This document shows positions 8,871 through 16,749 of a stretch of DNA of 29,864 bases, piece by piece. The stretch is taken from assembly GCA_017302015.1 (NCBI GenBank), contig JAFLEE010000069.1, positions 1 to 29,864 of the forward strand. The letters are read 5' to 3'. The notes beneath the pieces are model-generated. The model was not told where the DNA came from, ran no database searches, and worked only from the letters and a program-made list of their open reading frames with translations. Position 1 is the stretch's first letter, and each line of letters opens with the position of its first letter. The position numbers and the translations under genes were made by a program. This DNA is from Spirochaetota bacterium (lineage in GTDB: Bacteria > Spirochaetota > UBA12135 > COTS27 > JAFLEE01).

Positions 8871-10415
8871 ATGAATCTTGACAGCCTGCTGCTCACCCTC
8901 GTCTGGACCCTCCCCTTCGCCGTGGTGGGCCTCTCGCTGCTCATCCCCAAGGGGAATGAGCTCTGGGTGAAGCGCCTCCATGCCCTCGGGTCGGGCCTCG
9001 GCGTCCTCATCGCCGCCTGGCTGACCTACCGGCTCTATGGGCGCCTCATGGTCGACGGCGCCCCGATGGGCGCGGACCTCCGTCTCTATGCGGTCACCCG
9101 CATCGATTGGCTCCCCTCCCTGGGCATCTCGTTCTTCACCGGGGTCGATGGCCTGAGCATGCTCCTCGTCCTCCTCACGGCGATCATCGTGTTCACGGGG
9201 GTGCTGGCCAGTTGGAACACGGGGACCCAAGTGAAGGAGTTCTTCGCGCTCCTCCAACTCCTGGGCGCCGGCGTCTTCGGGGTGTTCATCAGTTTCGACC
9301 TCTTCACCTTCTTCCTGTTCTACGAGATGGAAGCCGTCGCGATGTACCTGCTCATCGGCGTCTGGGGCAGCGGCCGGCGCGAGTACGGCGCCATGAAGCT
9401 CACCCTGACCCTCATGCTCGGCTCCGCCCTCGTGCTCGTGGGCATCTTGGCGCTCTGGGCCTCCTCGGGCCTGGGGACCTTCGACCTCACCCAACTCGCC
9501 ACGGTCCGTTTCTCCCCCGGGCTCCAGGCCTGGGTGTTCCCCGTGCTCTTCGTCGGCTTCGCGGTGAGCGCCGCGCTCTTCCCCTTCCACACTTGGTCGC
9601 CCGACGGCCACTCCGCCGCCCCCACGGCCGTCTCCATGCTCGCCGCCGGGGTCATGATGAAACTCGGGGCCTACGGGGCGCTGCGCGTGGCCATGTACCT
9701 CTGCCCCGAGGGCGCGCGGCAATGGTTCCCGGTGCTCCTCTACCTCATCTCCTTCAACGTCGTCCTCGGGGCCTTCATCGCCATCCGCCATAAAGACCTC
9801 AAATTCATCACGGCCTATTCCTCCATCAGCCACTTGGGGTTGGTGCTCCTGGGCCTGGCCGCGGGCACCTACCTGGGGGTGAAGGGCGCCTCGCTTCAGA
9901 TGATCAGCCACGGTTTCCTCACCGGCCTCTTCTTCGCCGTCATCGGCATGATCTACTCGCGGACCCACACGCGCCTCGTCGACACCCAGTCGGGCCTCAT
10001 GAAGGTCATGCCGTTCCTCGGGGTGGCCTTCGTGATCGCCGGCTTCACCGGCCTCGGCCTCCCCGGCCTCTCGGGCTTCGTGGCCGAGGCCACGATCTTC
10101 ATCGGCGCCTTCCAGAACCCCGATCCCCAGGTCCGCATCCTTACGGTGCTGGCGGTGCTCGGCATCACCACCACGGCCGTCTACGTCGTGCGCACGGCCA
10201 ATTTCATCCTCCACGGGCCCTTCCGGGTGGACGACGGCCACGGGCACGTCATGGAGAAGCCCGAGACCAGCGGTCTCACCGACGCCAGCGGCGTGGAGAA
10301 GCTGGCGCTCACGCTGCTCATCGCCTGCATCCTGGGGATGGGCCTCTTCCCCGGGTGGATCTCCCGCATGCTCGATACCAGCCTCCTCCCCATGTTCCGC
10401 GCCCTCAGCCGGTGA
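8871..10415 (+). CDS. nuoM: NADH-quinone oxidoreductase subunit M (proton-pumping antiporter-like)
   Basis: A 514-aa polytopic pump subunit. Glu152 in FLFYEMEAVAMYLLIGVWG and the downstream stretch LFPFHTWSPDGHSAAPTAVS match the antiporter family. The loop RHKDLKFITAYSSISHLG is the standard mid-protein lysine region. ATG at 8871 follows nuoL by 6 nt. Its last codons overlap a possible GTG start of nuoN. Confidence 0.96.
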   Translation: MNLDSLLLTLVWTLPFAVVGLSLLIPKGNELWVKRLHALGSGLGVLIAAWLTYRLYGRLMVDGAPMGADLRLYAVTRIDWLPSLGISFFTGVDGLSMLLVLLTAIIVFTGVLASWNTGTQVKEFFALLQLLGAGVFGVFISFDLFTFFLFYEMEAVAMYLLIGVWGSGRREYGAMKLTLTLMLGSALVLVGILALWASSGLGTFDLTQLATVRFSPGLQAWVFPVLFVGFAVSAALFPFHTWSPDGHSAAPTAVSMLAAGVMMKLGAYGALRVAMYLCPEGARQWFPVLLYLISFNVVLGAFIAIRHKDLKFITAYSSISHLGLVLLGLAAGTYLGVKGASLQMISHGFLTGLFFAVIGMIYSRTHTRLVDTQSGLMKVMPFLGVAFVIAGFTGLGLPGLSGFVAEATIFIGAFQNPDPQVRILTVLAVLGITTTAVYVVRTANFILHGPFRVDDGHGHVMEKPETSGLTDASGVEKLALTLLIACILGMGLFPGWISRMLDTSLLPMFRALSR

Positions 10416-10420
10416 ACCCC

Positions 10421-11860
10421 ATGCACGCGCTCCTCCCCGATCTCGTCCTCATGGCCCTGGCCTTCTTCGCCGCCTTTTCGGGGGCGGGAAGGCGCCGGCC
10501 GAACCTCGGCTTCCACGCGTCCTGGATCGGTCTCCTCGGGGTCTTGGCCGTCTACGCCGTGCGGGCCTTCGCGCTCGACGCCGCGCCGGTGGATCTCTTC
10601 GGCGGCGCCTGGCGCATCGATCGCCTGGGGCTCCTGTGGCGGGTCGTGTTCACCTTGAGCGCCCTTTGCGCGGTGCTCCTCTCCCGCGGCAATTTCCAGC
10701 GCCGAAGCGGCGGGCGCGAGGCCCTCACCCAACCGGGGGAATTCTTCGCCCTCCTCCTCTTCTCGACCCTCGGCGGCATCACCGTGGTGAGCGCCCGCGA
10801 ACTGCTGACCCTCTTCATCGGCCTGGAACTGGCCACCATCCCCCTGTTCTTCCTCGCGGCTTGGAATAAACGGGACGATTCCAGCGGCGAGGCCTCGGTG
10901 AAGTACGTCGCCATGGGCGGGGTCTCCAGCGCGGTGATGCTTTTCGGGCTCAGTTACCTCTACGGCTTTTGCGGCTCGCTCTCCCTCGACGCCCTCGCGG
11001 TCCGGATCGCCGCGGAACCCGACCACGCCCTGCTTTGGATCGGGGTGCTCTTCGTCATCGCCGGGGCCGGCTTCAAACTCACGCTCTTCCCGTTCCACCT
11101 CTGGGCCCCCGATGTCTACGAGGGTTCGTCCACGCCGCTGGCGGCCTACCTCTCGGTGGGCTCCAAATCCGTCGCCATCGCCTTCCTCGCCACCCTCGTG
11201 TGCGGGCCCTTCGCCGCGGTGCGCGAGACGCTGACGCCGGTGCTTCTTCTGCTGGCGGGCGCCACGACCCTCGCCGGGAACCTGGGCGCCCTGAAGCAGG
11301 GGCGCCTGCGCCGGTTCATGGCGTGGAGCGGGGTCTCCCAGGCGGGCTTCCTGGTGCTGGCCCTCGCCGGCCCGGCGCCCCTGGCCCGATCCTCCCTGGT
11401 CTTCTACATGTTCGTCTACGCCTTTGCCAATTACCTCGCTTTCTTCGTGTTCGCCATCGTCGCACGCTCCCGCGACGAGGGTTTTTCGAGCCTTCGCGGC
11501 ATGTCGCGGGAATGGCCGGCCCTCGCGGTGCTCCTCGCCATCTCCATGTTCAGCCTCGCGGGCATCCCCCCCATGGCCGGCTTCCTCGGGAAATTCGGCC
11601 TGCTCGCCTCCGCCGCGAGCGGGAAGAATTTCTTGGCCGTCGCCTTCATGGTCCTCAACGGCGTCATCGGCCTCTACATCTACCTCACCGTGCTGCGAAG
11701 CGCTTGGGTCGACCGGGTCGCCGATGGCGAAGCCCTGGCGCCCCTGGAATCCGGGCGTCGGGAGCGCATCATGGTTTGGATCCTGGCGGCCGCGCTCCTC
11801 CTCGCGGGGATCGTGCCCTTCCTGAGCCAGCGCATCGTCCAACTCCTCTCGCCCCATTGA
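10421..11860 (+). CDS. nuoN: NADH-quinone oxidoreductase subunit N (proton-pumping antiporter-like)
   Basis: A 479-aa polytopic pump subunit and the last gene of the operon. Family marks are LFIGLELATIPLFFLAAWNK (conserved Glu of the pump helix), LFPFHLWAPDVYEGSSTPLA and GVSQAGFLVLALAG. I chose ATG at 10421, 5 nt after the nuoM stop. A GTG at 10412 in the same frame would add three residues and recreate the 4-nt overlap seen at other junctions, so either start is possible. No nuoE, F or G follows. Confidence 0.95.
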   Translation: MHALLPDLVLMALAFFAAFSGAGRRRPNLGFHASWIGLLGVLAVYAVRAFALDAAPVDLFGGAWRIDRLGLLWRVVFTLSALCAVLLSRGNFQRRSGGREALTQPGEFFALLLFSTLGGITVVSARELLTLFIGLELATIPLFFLAAWNKRDDSSGEASVKYVAMGGVSSAVMLFGLSYLYGFCGSLSLDALAVRIAAEPDHALLWIGVLFVIAGAGFKLTLFPFHLWAPDVYEGSSTPLAAYLSVGSKSVAIAFLATLVCGPFAAVRETLTPVLLLLAGATTLAGNLGALKQGRLRRFMAWSGVSQAGFLVLALAGPAPLARSSLVFYMFVYAFANYLAFFVFAIVARSRDEGFSSLRGMSREWPALAVLLAISMFSLAGIPPMAGFLGKFGLLASAASGKNFLAVAFMVLNGVIGLYIYLTVLRSAWVDRVADGEALAPLESGRRERIMVWILAAALLLAGIVPFLSQRIVQLLSPH

Positions 11861-12050
11861 TCGCCTAAGCACGCGCACGCCGTCGCACACGCGCGCGACA
11901 GACCGGTCGAAAAGACCGGATGCTTTACTCATGGATCCTCGAAACGTCAAGGCGGATGCGCGGCGCGCGGCGGCCTTGAAAGCCGCCCGGGCTTGGTAAT
12001 ACACTAGGGATAGATATTCATTCCCAGTCACGCCCACCTGGCGTGCGAAG
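11861..12050. other. Spacer after nuoN with two short hairpins
   Basis: No coding potential was recognised. CCGGTC (11903-11908) and GACCGG (11914-11919) form a perfect 6-bp stem with a GAAAA loop but no following T-run. GGCGGC (11969-11974) and GCCGCC (11982-11987) form a second 6-bp stem overlapping the -35 of the candidate small-RNA promoter. These may be operon-end structures protecting the nuo mRNA 3' end, or chance in GC-rich DNA. Confidence 0.4.
11976..12005 (+). promoter_or_regulatory. Sigma70-like promoter of a candidate small RNA
   Basis: TTGAAA at 11976-11981 (five of six consensus) is separated by 18 nt from TACACT at 12000-12005 (four of six). Predicted transcription start is near 12012. 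The next annotated gene downstream lies on the opposite strand, so a transcript from here would end at the terminator at 12051-12092 without a protein-coding gene. Confidence 0.4.
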
Positions 12051-12092
12051 AGCCGGATCCTTGGGAGAGGGGGGTCCGGCTCTTTTTTTTTT
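12012..12092 (+). ncRNA. Candidate small RNA of about 80 nt
   Basis: The stretch lies between a promoter-like pair (11976-12005) and a strong intrinsic terminator. It has a 5' single-stranded A/U-rich segment (12010-12026), then a perfect stem CACGCC (12030-12035)/GGCGTG (12041-12046) with a CACCT loop, and then the terminator hairpin with a T-run. This promoter, hairpin, terminator layout is typical of small regulatory RNAs, but I recognise no known RNA family. The alternative is that it is simply the 3' end of the nuo transcript. It overlaps the 3' end of the opposite gene by 2 nt. Confidence 0.33.
12051..12092 (+). terminator. Intrinsic (Rho-independent) terminator
   Basis: AGCCGGA (12051-12057) pairs with TCCGGCT (12075-12081), extended by T-G, C-G and C-G pairs to about 10 bp around a 14-nt G-rich loop. 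One C and ten T residues (12083-12092) follow. The T-run is on the plus strand only, so it terminates plus-strand transcription from nuo and/or the candidate small RNA. It also shields the convergent gene ending at 12091. Confidence 0.85.
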
Positions 12093-12960
12093 ACTTGGTG
12101 TAGATCGAAAAATCGCAGCGGGTGAATGAGAGGACGAGTCGCTCGCCTTCTTCGGCGCTTTCCGTGCGGGCCGCCCGCCATTCGAGCCACACGACATAGG
12201 CGTGGGCGATATCCCATTCCCGCCTGGCGAGTTCCGTATCCGCCAGGGCCAGGGGCGCGCGGAAGAGCCAGGCGGGGCCCCGACGGCCCATGAATTCCAT
12301 GGCGGGGAGGCCGAAGCGGTGATGGGTCTGGAAAAGGATCGCCTCGCTCAGGTGGAGCGGCTCGAAGTGGCGGCGATCCCCCGCGTAGAGCGCGCTCAGG
12401 TCCGTACGGAGGAGGCGCGGGATTTCGCTTTTCACGCGCGCCAGGATGAGGGCGCGCATGGTTTCGGGGGTCGGGCACCCCGGGGGTACCGCCTCGATGT
12501 TCGAGAAGGCGCCGCGATAGAGGCGGAAGGTCGGTCGGGCGAGTTCCTCTCGGGGGATGAACCTGAGGGAAACGAACCGCTTCGCGGAGACCGCGGCCCC
12601 TTCATCGATGAAGAAATACCGGTGGAGTCGCCCCCCTTCGAAGTAGAAATAGCGGAACGAAGGCTTGGCCAGGGCCTGGTTGACGGTGCGCCCCGTGCCA
12701 TCCCCGCGATGGGAGGTGAAGTCCTCGAGGAAATGGGGGGTCGTGCGGGACCATTCCACCCCAAGGAAATCATAATTCGTTTGTTCTGCCACATGGGAGG
12801 CCAGCAGATCCAGGGTCACACGAATTTCGACGGGGGGGACTCGGGGTTCTGTCGCCTCTTTATCGTTCCTAAGGGCGCCTGGGAGCGTGCCCGAAAGGGC
12901 GAGAAAGAAAAGGGCCCTGAAGAGGGTCGGGGAGGCGATGGAAGCGATTCGGACCCTCAT
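12091..12960 (-). CDS. Secreted protein of unknown function
   Basis: A 289-aa protein I do not recognise. The first about 30 residues (MRVRIAS, then SPTLFRALFFLALSGTLPGA) look like a Sec signal peptide with a positively charged start, hydrophobic core and small residues before the likely cut, so it is probably exported. The mature part is soluble, rich in aromatic residues and Arg (FRYFYFEGGRLHRYFF, AHAYVVWLEWRAA), with no repeated motif or catalytic signature I can name. ATG at 12960 overlaps the stop of the AraC-type regulator by 4 nt, so the two are one transcript. Its job may be tied to the signal the regulator senses. The gene end meets the plus-strand terminator. Confidence 0.7.
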   Translation of the reverse strand: MRVRIASIASPTLFRALFFLALSGTLPGALRNDKEATEPRVPPVEIRVTLDLLASHVAEQTNYDFLGVEWSRTTPHFLEDFTSHRGDGTGRTVNQALAKPSFRYFYFEGGRLHRYFFIDEGAAVSAKRFVSLRFIPREELARPTFRLYRGAFSNIEAVPPGCPTPETMRALILARVKSEIPRLLRTDLSALYAGDRRHFEPLHLSEAILFQTHHRFGLPAMEFMGRRGPAWLFRAPLALADTELARREWDIAHAYVVWLEWRAARTESAEEGERLVLSFTRCDFSIYTK

Positions 12961-13856
12961 CGTTTTTTACCGATTCGCGGGGCGGCCGAGGGCTTCCCGG
13001 CGCGCTTGCGCCGATATTCCTGGGGCGTCATGGAGACATAGCGCTTAAAGACCGTGGCGAAGTACTGGCCGGAAGAGAACCCGAGGTCGAGGGCGACCCG
13101 GGTGATATCTTCGGCGCCCCCGGCGAGGGCTTCCTGGGCTCGGCGAATCTTCTCCCGGAGGATGAAATCCTTGGGGGCGAGGCCGGTTTCCCGCCGGAAG
13201 AGGGCGTCGAAACGCGCGGCGGAAAGCCCGGTGCGTTCGGCCAGTTCGGCGATGGCGACGGGTTCGGTGAGGTGCGCGAGGATCCATCCCTTCGCCTCGG
13301 CGATGCGCGAAGGCCCGCGGGGCGCCCGGGTGGACCCGCGGCACGCCACGAGGCCGAGGAGGAACTCGGTCAGCCAGGCGCCCAACCGGGCGCGGCGGTA
13401 CGGGACCTCCCGCGCGCACGCGAGGAGGATATTCGTAAGGAGTTCTCCGAGGCGGGCGTCGCCGCGGACCATCAAATCCATCGGGTCGAGGAGGGCGCGA
13501 CGCAGGGCGGCGGTTTCCTCGGCGCTGAAATGGAGGAACGGGCGGGCGCGGAGGTCGAATTGGATGTAATAGAGGAAGCACTTGTCGCTCGGCTCCCCCG
13601 CGGTGGAATGGCCCACGCCCGGCGGGGTGACGAAGAGGTCGTGGGTGCGCAGTTCATAGGCGCGCCCGCGCGCCGAGAGGACCTGCCGGCCAGAGGCGAG
13701 GTAGCAGATCTCGAGGATGCCGGGGTGGTGGTGGTCGCTGAAGCCCGGGCGCGCCCGGCCGTAGCGGCGGAATCCGATCTTCACGAAGCCGGGGAGGCCA
13801 AGGGGCCCGCCTTCCAGGGTCATCAGTTCGCGGGCCAAGATCGGGTCCGTCGCCAT
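12957..13856 (-). CDS. AraC-family transcriptional regulator
   Basis: A 299-aa regulator. Residues about 20-110 are a cupin-type sensor domain (HHHPGILEICYLASGRQVL, DLFVTPPGVGHST). Residues about 185-285 carry the double helix-turn-helix: IAELAERTGLSAARFDALFR and ITRVALDLGFSSGQYFATVFKR, ending in MTPQEYRR. Such proteins usually respond to sugars or small organic ligands. ATG at 13856 was chosen because a good promoter (TTGCGT-17-TAGAAT) sits immediately upstream and would overlap any longer start. The gene is transcribed away from the MDR oxidoreductase operon across a 91-bp gap, a layout typical of a regulator controlling its divergent neighbour and itself. Confidence 0.92.
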   Translation of the reverse strand: MATDPILARELMTLEGGPLGLPGFVKIGFRRYGRARPGFSDHHHPGILEICYLASGRQVLSARGRAYELRTHDLFVTPPGVGHSTAGEPSDKCFLYYIQFDLRARPFLHFSAEETAALRRALLDPMDLMVRGDARLGELLTNILLACAREVPYRRARLGAWLTEFLLGLVACRGSTRAPRGPSRIAEAKGWILAHLTEPVAIAELAERTGLSAARFDALFRRETGLAPKDFILREKIRRAQEALAGGAEDITRVALDLGFSSGQYFATVFKRYVSMTPQEYRRKRAGKPSAAPRIGKKR

Positions 13857-13857
13857 G

Positions 13858-13887
13858 TTTGAGATTCTAAAGCTTGGGGATTTCAAA
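13858..13887. repeat. Inverted repeat overlapping the regulator promoter
   Basis: TTTGAGAT (13858-13865) and ATTTCAAA (13880-13887) are inverted copies matching at seven of eight positions, with centres 22 bp apart. They cover the ends of the -10/-35 interval of the minus-strand promoter and lie in the only gap between divergent genes. This could be an operator for the AraC-type protein, but AraC sites are often direct repeats, so the assignment is tentative. Confidence 0.28.
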
Positions 13888-13892
13888 CGCAA
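13864..13892 (-). promoter_or_regulatory. Promoter of the AraC-type regulator, possibly leaderless
   Basis: On the minus strand TTGCGT (13892-13887) is followed after exactly 17 nt by TAGAAT (13869-13864), one mismatch from TATAAT. The predicted start is about 13857, one base before the ATG at 13856. No Shine-Dalgarno sequence is possible, so the mRNA would be leaderless. Confidence 0.5.
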
Positions 13893-13947
13893 ACCGGCCC
13901 CCGGCGGCCTATGCTTCCCTCGTCAGACAGCCGAAACGGAGCCGCCC

Positions 13948-14949
13948 ATGGAAACCAACGTCAAGATCGTCTTCAGCGCCCCCGGCGTGGTCGAGGTGCA
14001 ACGCGAAGAGGTCGATCTCTCGGCTCTGCCCGGTGGGCAGGTCTGGGTGAAGAACCTCTTCTCGATGGTGAGCCCGGGCACCGAACTCGCCTGCCTGGCC
14101 GGAAAAAATAGCGCCTGGTTTTCCATGCCCAAGAGCCCTGGCTACGCCGCCGTGGGGGAGGTGGTCGCGGTGGGCGCGGGCGTCGAGGGCCTGCGCGTGG
14201 GCGAGCGCGTCTTCCATAACGGGCCCCACATGGGCTGGAGCCGCATGAACGCCGACGAGGCGCTCCCCGTGCCCGAGGGCGTCGACGGGAAGCTCGTCCC
14301 CAGCACCCAATTGGCCAATATCGCCATGGCCTCGACGACGGTCTCGAACATGCAGGTCGGCGACCACGTGGCGGTGGTGGGGCAGGGGATGATCGGCAAC
14401 CTCGCTTCCCAATTGGCCCGCCTCCAGGGGGCCATCGTCCATGATATCGACGTCTCCGATTCCCGCCTCGAGGTCTCCCGGGCCTGCGGGTCGCGCTACA
14501 CCTTGAGCCCCAAGCGGTGCGCCTTGAAGGCCGAACTCGATTCCGCCACCGGCGGGAGCGGGGTGACCACGCTCATCGACGCCACCGGCTCCTCGCGGGT
14601 GATCGTGGAGAGCGTCCCCCTCGTGGCGCCCATGGGCGAGATCATCCTCCTAGGGACCCCGCGGGACGAATACCAGTGCGACGTGACCTCGGTCTTCGGC
14701 GCCTGCCACCGCCAGGGCATCACCATCAAGGGGGCCCATGTCGGGCACGCGCCCAGGCGCAAGACCGCGAACCTCAAGCATTCGTCCGAGCGGAAGAGCC
14801 GCATCATCCTCGACCTCATCCACGCCGGCAAACTCCAGATCGCCCCCCTGATCTCCCACGTCCTGAAGCCGTCGGAAGCGCCCCAAATCTACGGTGAATT
14901 GGCGAAGGGCAACGAGCGCGTGCTGGGGGTGGTCTTCGATTGGGCGTGA
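13948..14949 (+). CDS. MDR-superfamily (alcohol dehydrogenase-like) oxidoreductase
   Basis: A 333-aa NAD(P)-dependent medium-chain dehydrogenase fold. The N-terminal GroES-like half carries MVSPGTELACLAG and SPGYAAVGEVVAVG. The Rossmann half has VVGQGMIGNLASQLA (GxGxxG at 145-150) with acidic Asp167 at the end of the next strand, favouring NAD(H). The Cys and His-Glu ligands of the catalytic zinc in classic alcohol dehydrogenases are not at the expected places (SPGTE instead of C-x-SD, SPGYAAVGE instead of GHE). It therefore resembles the non-zinc, bacteriochlorophyllide-dehydrogenase-like branch. Substrate is unknown; a sugar or polyol is an inference from the AraC neighbour. GGAG six bases before ATG at 13948 is a good ribosome site. 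First gene of a five-gene run. Confidence 0.85.
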   Translation: METNVKIVFSAPGVVEVQREEVDLSALPGGQVWVKNLFSMVSPGTELACLAGKNSAWFSMPKSPGYAAVGEVVAVGAGVEGLRVGERVFHNGPHMGWSRMNADEALPVPEGVDGKLVPSTQLANIAMASTTVSNMQVGDHVAVVGQGMIGNLASQLARLQGAIVHDIDVSDSRLEVSRACGSRYTLSPKRCALKAELDSATGGSGVTTLIDATGSSRVIVESVPLVAPMGEIILLGTPRDEYQCDVTSVFGACHRQGITIKGAHVGHAPRRKTANLKHSSERKSRIILDLIHAGKLQIAPLISHVLKPSEAPQIYGELAKGNERVLGVVFDWA

Positions 14950-14974
14950 GGACGGGCATGGCAAAATAGCCGCC

Positions 14975-15610
14975 ATGCTGGGCGGTAAGCGCGCGATCAT
15001 CTTCGATTTCGACGGGACGCTCGTGGATTCCGAGCCGCTCCACGCGCGGGCGTGGCGGGAGACGGCCCTCGCCGCCGGCTTCCCCCCGGAGACCCCCTAC
15101 CTCGCGGCGGTGGGCGTGGCCGACGAGAAGGTCGCCGCGCGCATCGTCACCGATTTCAAGCCCCGTCTCGACGCGGCCGGACTCCTAAGCGAGAAGGGCC
15201 GGCGTTTCGACGAACTCAGCCGCGGCCTCCAGCCCGTGGACGGAGCGCGGCGGCTGTTCGAACTCGCCAAGGGGCGGGGGCTTCGCCTCGCGGTGGCCTC
15301 CAACGGGCCCGCCTCGTATGTGCATCCGATCCTGCGCGGGTGCGGCCTCTTCCCGTTCCTCGAAGCCGTCGCCTGCGGCGATGAGGTCCCCCGGCACAAG
15401 CCCGCGCCCGATCTCTATCTCCTCGCCTGCCGGCGCCTGGGCCTCCCGCCCGATGCGTGCGTGGCGGTGGAAGATTCGGTGGACGGAGTGGGCAGCGCGG
15501 CGGCCGCCGGCCTGGCCTGCATCGCGCTGGCCGTTTCTTTCGCTCCCGCCGAACTCTCCGGGGCGCAGCGCATCCTGCCCCGTCTCTCCGCCGTCGTGGA
15601 TCTCCTCTGA
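14975..15610 (+). CDS. HAD-family hydrolase, phosphoglucomutase/phosphatase type
   Basis: A 211-aa haloacid dehalogenase-like protein. All four HAD motifs are visible: the nucleophile DFDGTLVDSEPLHA (Asp11, general acid Asp13), the serine of VASNGP (Ser109), Lys142 in RHKPAPDLY, and acidic VEDSVDG (Glu166-Asp170). The helical cap after motif I and the DSEPLH start resemble beta-phosphoglucomutase, 2-deoxyglucose-6-phosphatase and related sugar-phosphate phosphatases; the exact substrate cannot be read. ATG at 14975 is 25 nt after the MDR stop and 7 nt before the next gene, so it is co-transcribed. Confidence 0.9.
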   Translation: MLGGKRAIIFDFDGTLVDSEPLHARAWRETALAAGFPPETPYLAAVGVADEKVAARIVTDFKPRLDAAGLLSEKGRRFDELSRGLQPVDGARRLFELAKGRGLRLAVASNGPASYVHPILRGCGLFPFLEAVACGDEVPRHKPAPDLYLLACRRLGLPPDACVAVEDSVDGVGSAAAAGLACIALAVSFAPAELSGAQRILPRLSAVVDLL

Positions 15611-15617
15611 GGGAGCC

Positions 15618-16745
15618 GTGGGCGAAGGAAACGGGCGCTATTTCGACGATGCGGGTTCGGCGCCCCCCTTTCCCGAGGCCCTCCAAGCGCAACGGGAGGC
15701 TTCCGAGCGATTCTTCGGGAACCCGTCCGCCAGCCACCCGGCGGGGCGTGCGGCGAAAAAAGAACTCGAGCGCCTGAAAGGCGCCTTCCTCGACTGCCTG
15801 GGGGCCGTGGGGTCGCGGCTCCTACTGACCTCGGGGGCGACGGAAGGGAATAACCAGGTGCTCCGCGCCTTCGACTCGGGCGCATCGGGTGGGCGGATCC
15901 TCATGGCCGCGGATGTGCACGATTCCGTTTGGAACGCGGTCGACGCGCCCAGGCGCGAGATCCTTCCCCTGGAGCCGGATGGCGGCATCCGCCCCGGGGC
16001 CCTCGCGGAGGCCATCGGGAAAAAAACGCGCCTCCTCTGCCTCTCCCACGCCGCCCATGAAACAGGGAGGATCCACGATGCGGGGGCCCTCGTCGCCCAA
16101 GCGCGAGGGCGGAACGTGCCCGTGCTGGTCGACGGGTCCCAGGCGCTGGGGCGCATCCCGGTCGACCTCGGGGGCATCGGGTGCGAAGCCTATACCTGGT
16201 CCGCCCACAAGTTCGGCGGGCCCAGGGGGGTGGGGGGGATCCTCCTCGCCGGAGGTCGCTTGGGTCCGCTCTTTTTCGGCGGCTCCCAGGAATACGGCAT
16301 GCGTGCCGGGACGGAGAATCTCCCGGGCCTCGCCGGGGCCCTCTGCGCCCTCCAATTAAGCCTCGCGAACCTAAGCGGGGAAGCCGCTCGCCTACGCGCG
16401 CTTTCCCAGTCGTTCCTCGGGAACCTGCGCCGACTTAACGTGGGCTTCCGCCAAAACGGCGCCCCGAACGGAGTGCTCCCCGGCTTGCTATCTCTCTCCT
16501 TCGAAGGCGTCGATGGCCGCGCCCTGGTGGCGGACCTCGGCCAGCGTGGCTTCCACGTGGCGTCGGGAGCCGCCTGCCGGTCCGATCGGCCCGAAGCCTC
16601 CCGCGTCCTCCTCGCCATGGGGCGCGAGGAAGGACTGGCAAGGGGGACGCTGCGCATCAGTTTCGGGGCGGCCAATAGCGAGGACGACGTGGCGGCCTTG
16701 GCCCAAGCCCTCGCCGATTCATTGGCGCGCCTACGCCTGGGTTGA
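15618..16745 (+). CDS. Cysteine desulfurase (NifS/IscS-like aminotransferase class V)
   Basis: A 375-aa PLP enzyme expected to remove sulfur from cysteine as an enzyme-bound persulfide. Visible residues are the PLP-contacting TSGATEGNN (71-79), Asp172 and Gln175 in VDGSQALGR, the Schiff-base Lys198 in WSAHKFGGPRG, and the catalytic Cys320 in SGAACRSDRPEASRVLLAMG. The catalytic His147 sits in HAAHETG, where IscS has HVNNEIG. Start is GTG at 15618 with GAGGGAG just upstream. No iscU or scaffold gene is adjacent. Instead it is 4 nt before a thiol-redox fusion gene, so the sulfur may feed that system rather than general Fe-S assembly. A selenocysteine lyase role is an alternative. Confidence 0.88.
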   Translation: MGEGNGRYFDDAGSAPPFPEALQAQREASERFFGNPSASHPAGRAAKKELERLKGAFLDCLGAVGSRLLLTSGATEGNNQVLRAFDSGASGGRILMAADVHDSVWNAVDAPRREILPLEPDGGIRPGALAEAIGKKTRLLCLSHAAHETGRIHDAGALVAQARGRNVPVLVDGSQALGRIPVDLGGIGCEAYTWSAHKFGGPRGVGGILLAGGRLGPLFFGGSQEYGMRAGTENLPGLAGALCALQLSLANLSGEAARLRALSQSFLGNLRRLNVGFRQNGAPNGVLPGLLSLSFEGVDGRALVADLGQRGFHVASGAACRSDRPEASRVLLAMGREEGLARGTLRISFGAANSEDDVAALAQALADSLARLRLG

Positions 16746-16749
16746 TTCC

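Noticed and set aside
6639-10247. A 1202-codon open frame on the minus strand
   Set aside because: It lies opposite nuoK, nuoL and nuoM, which are certain genes. Its translation is a low-complexity mix of Glu, Gly, Asp and His typical of antisense GC-rich frames.
11903-11919. Hairpin CCGGTC/GACCGG as a terminator of nuo
   Set aside because: No T-run follows (TGCTTT only); the real terminator is at 12051-12092.
10181-12478. A 765-codon minus-strand open frame
   Set aside because: It is antisense to nuoM and nuoN, and its start overlaps the exported-protein gene in another frame. No domain is recognisable.
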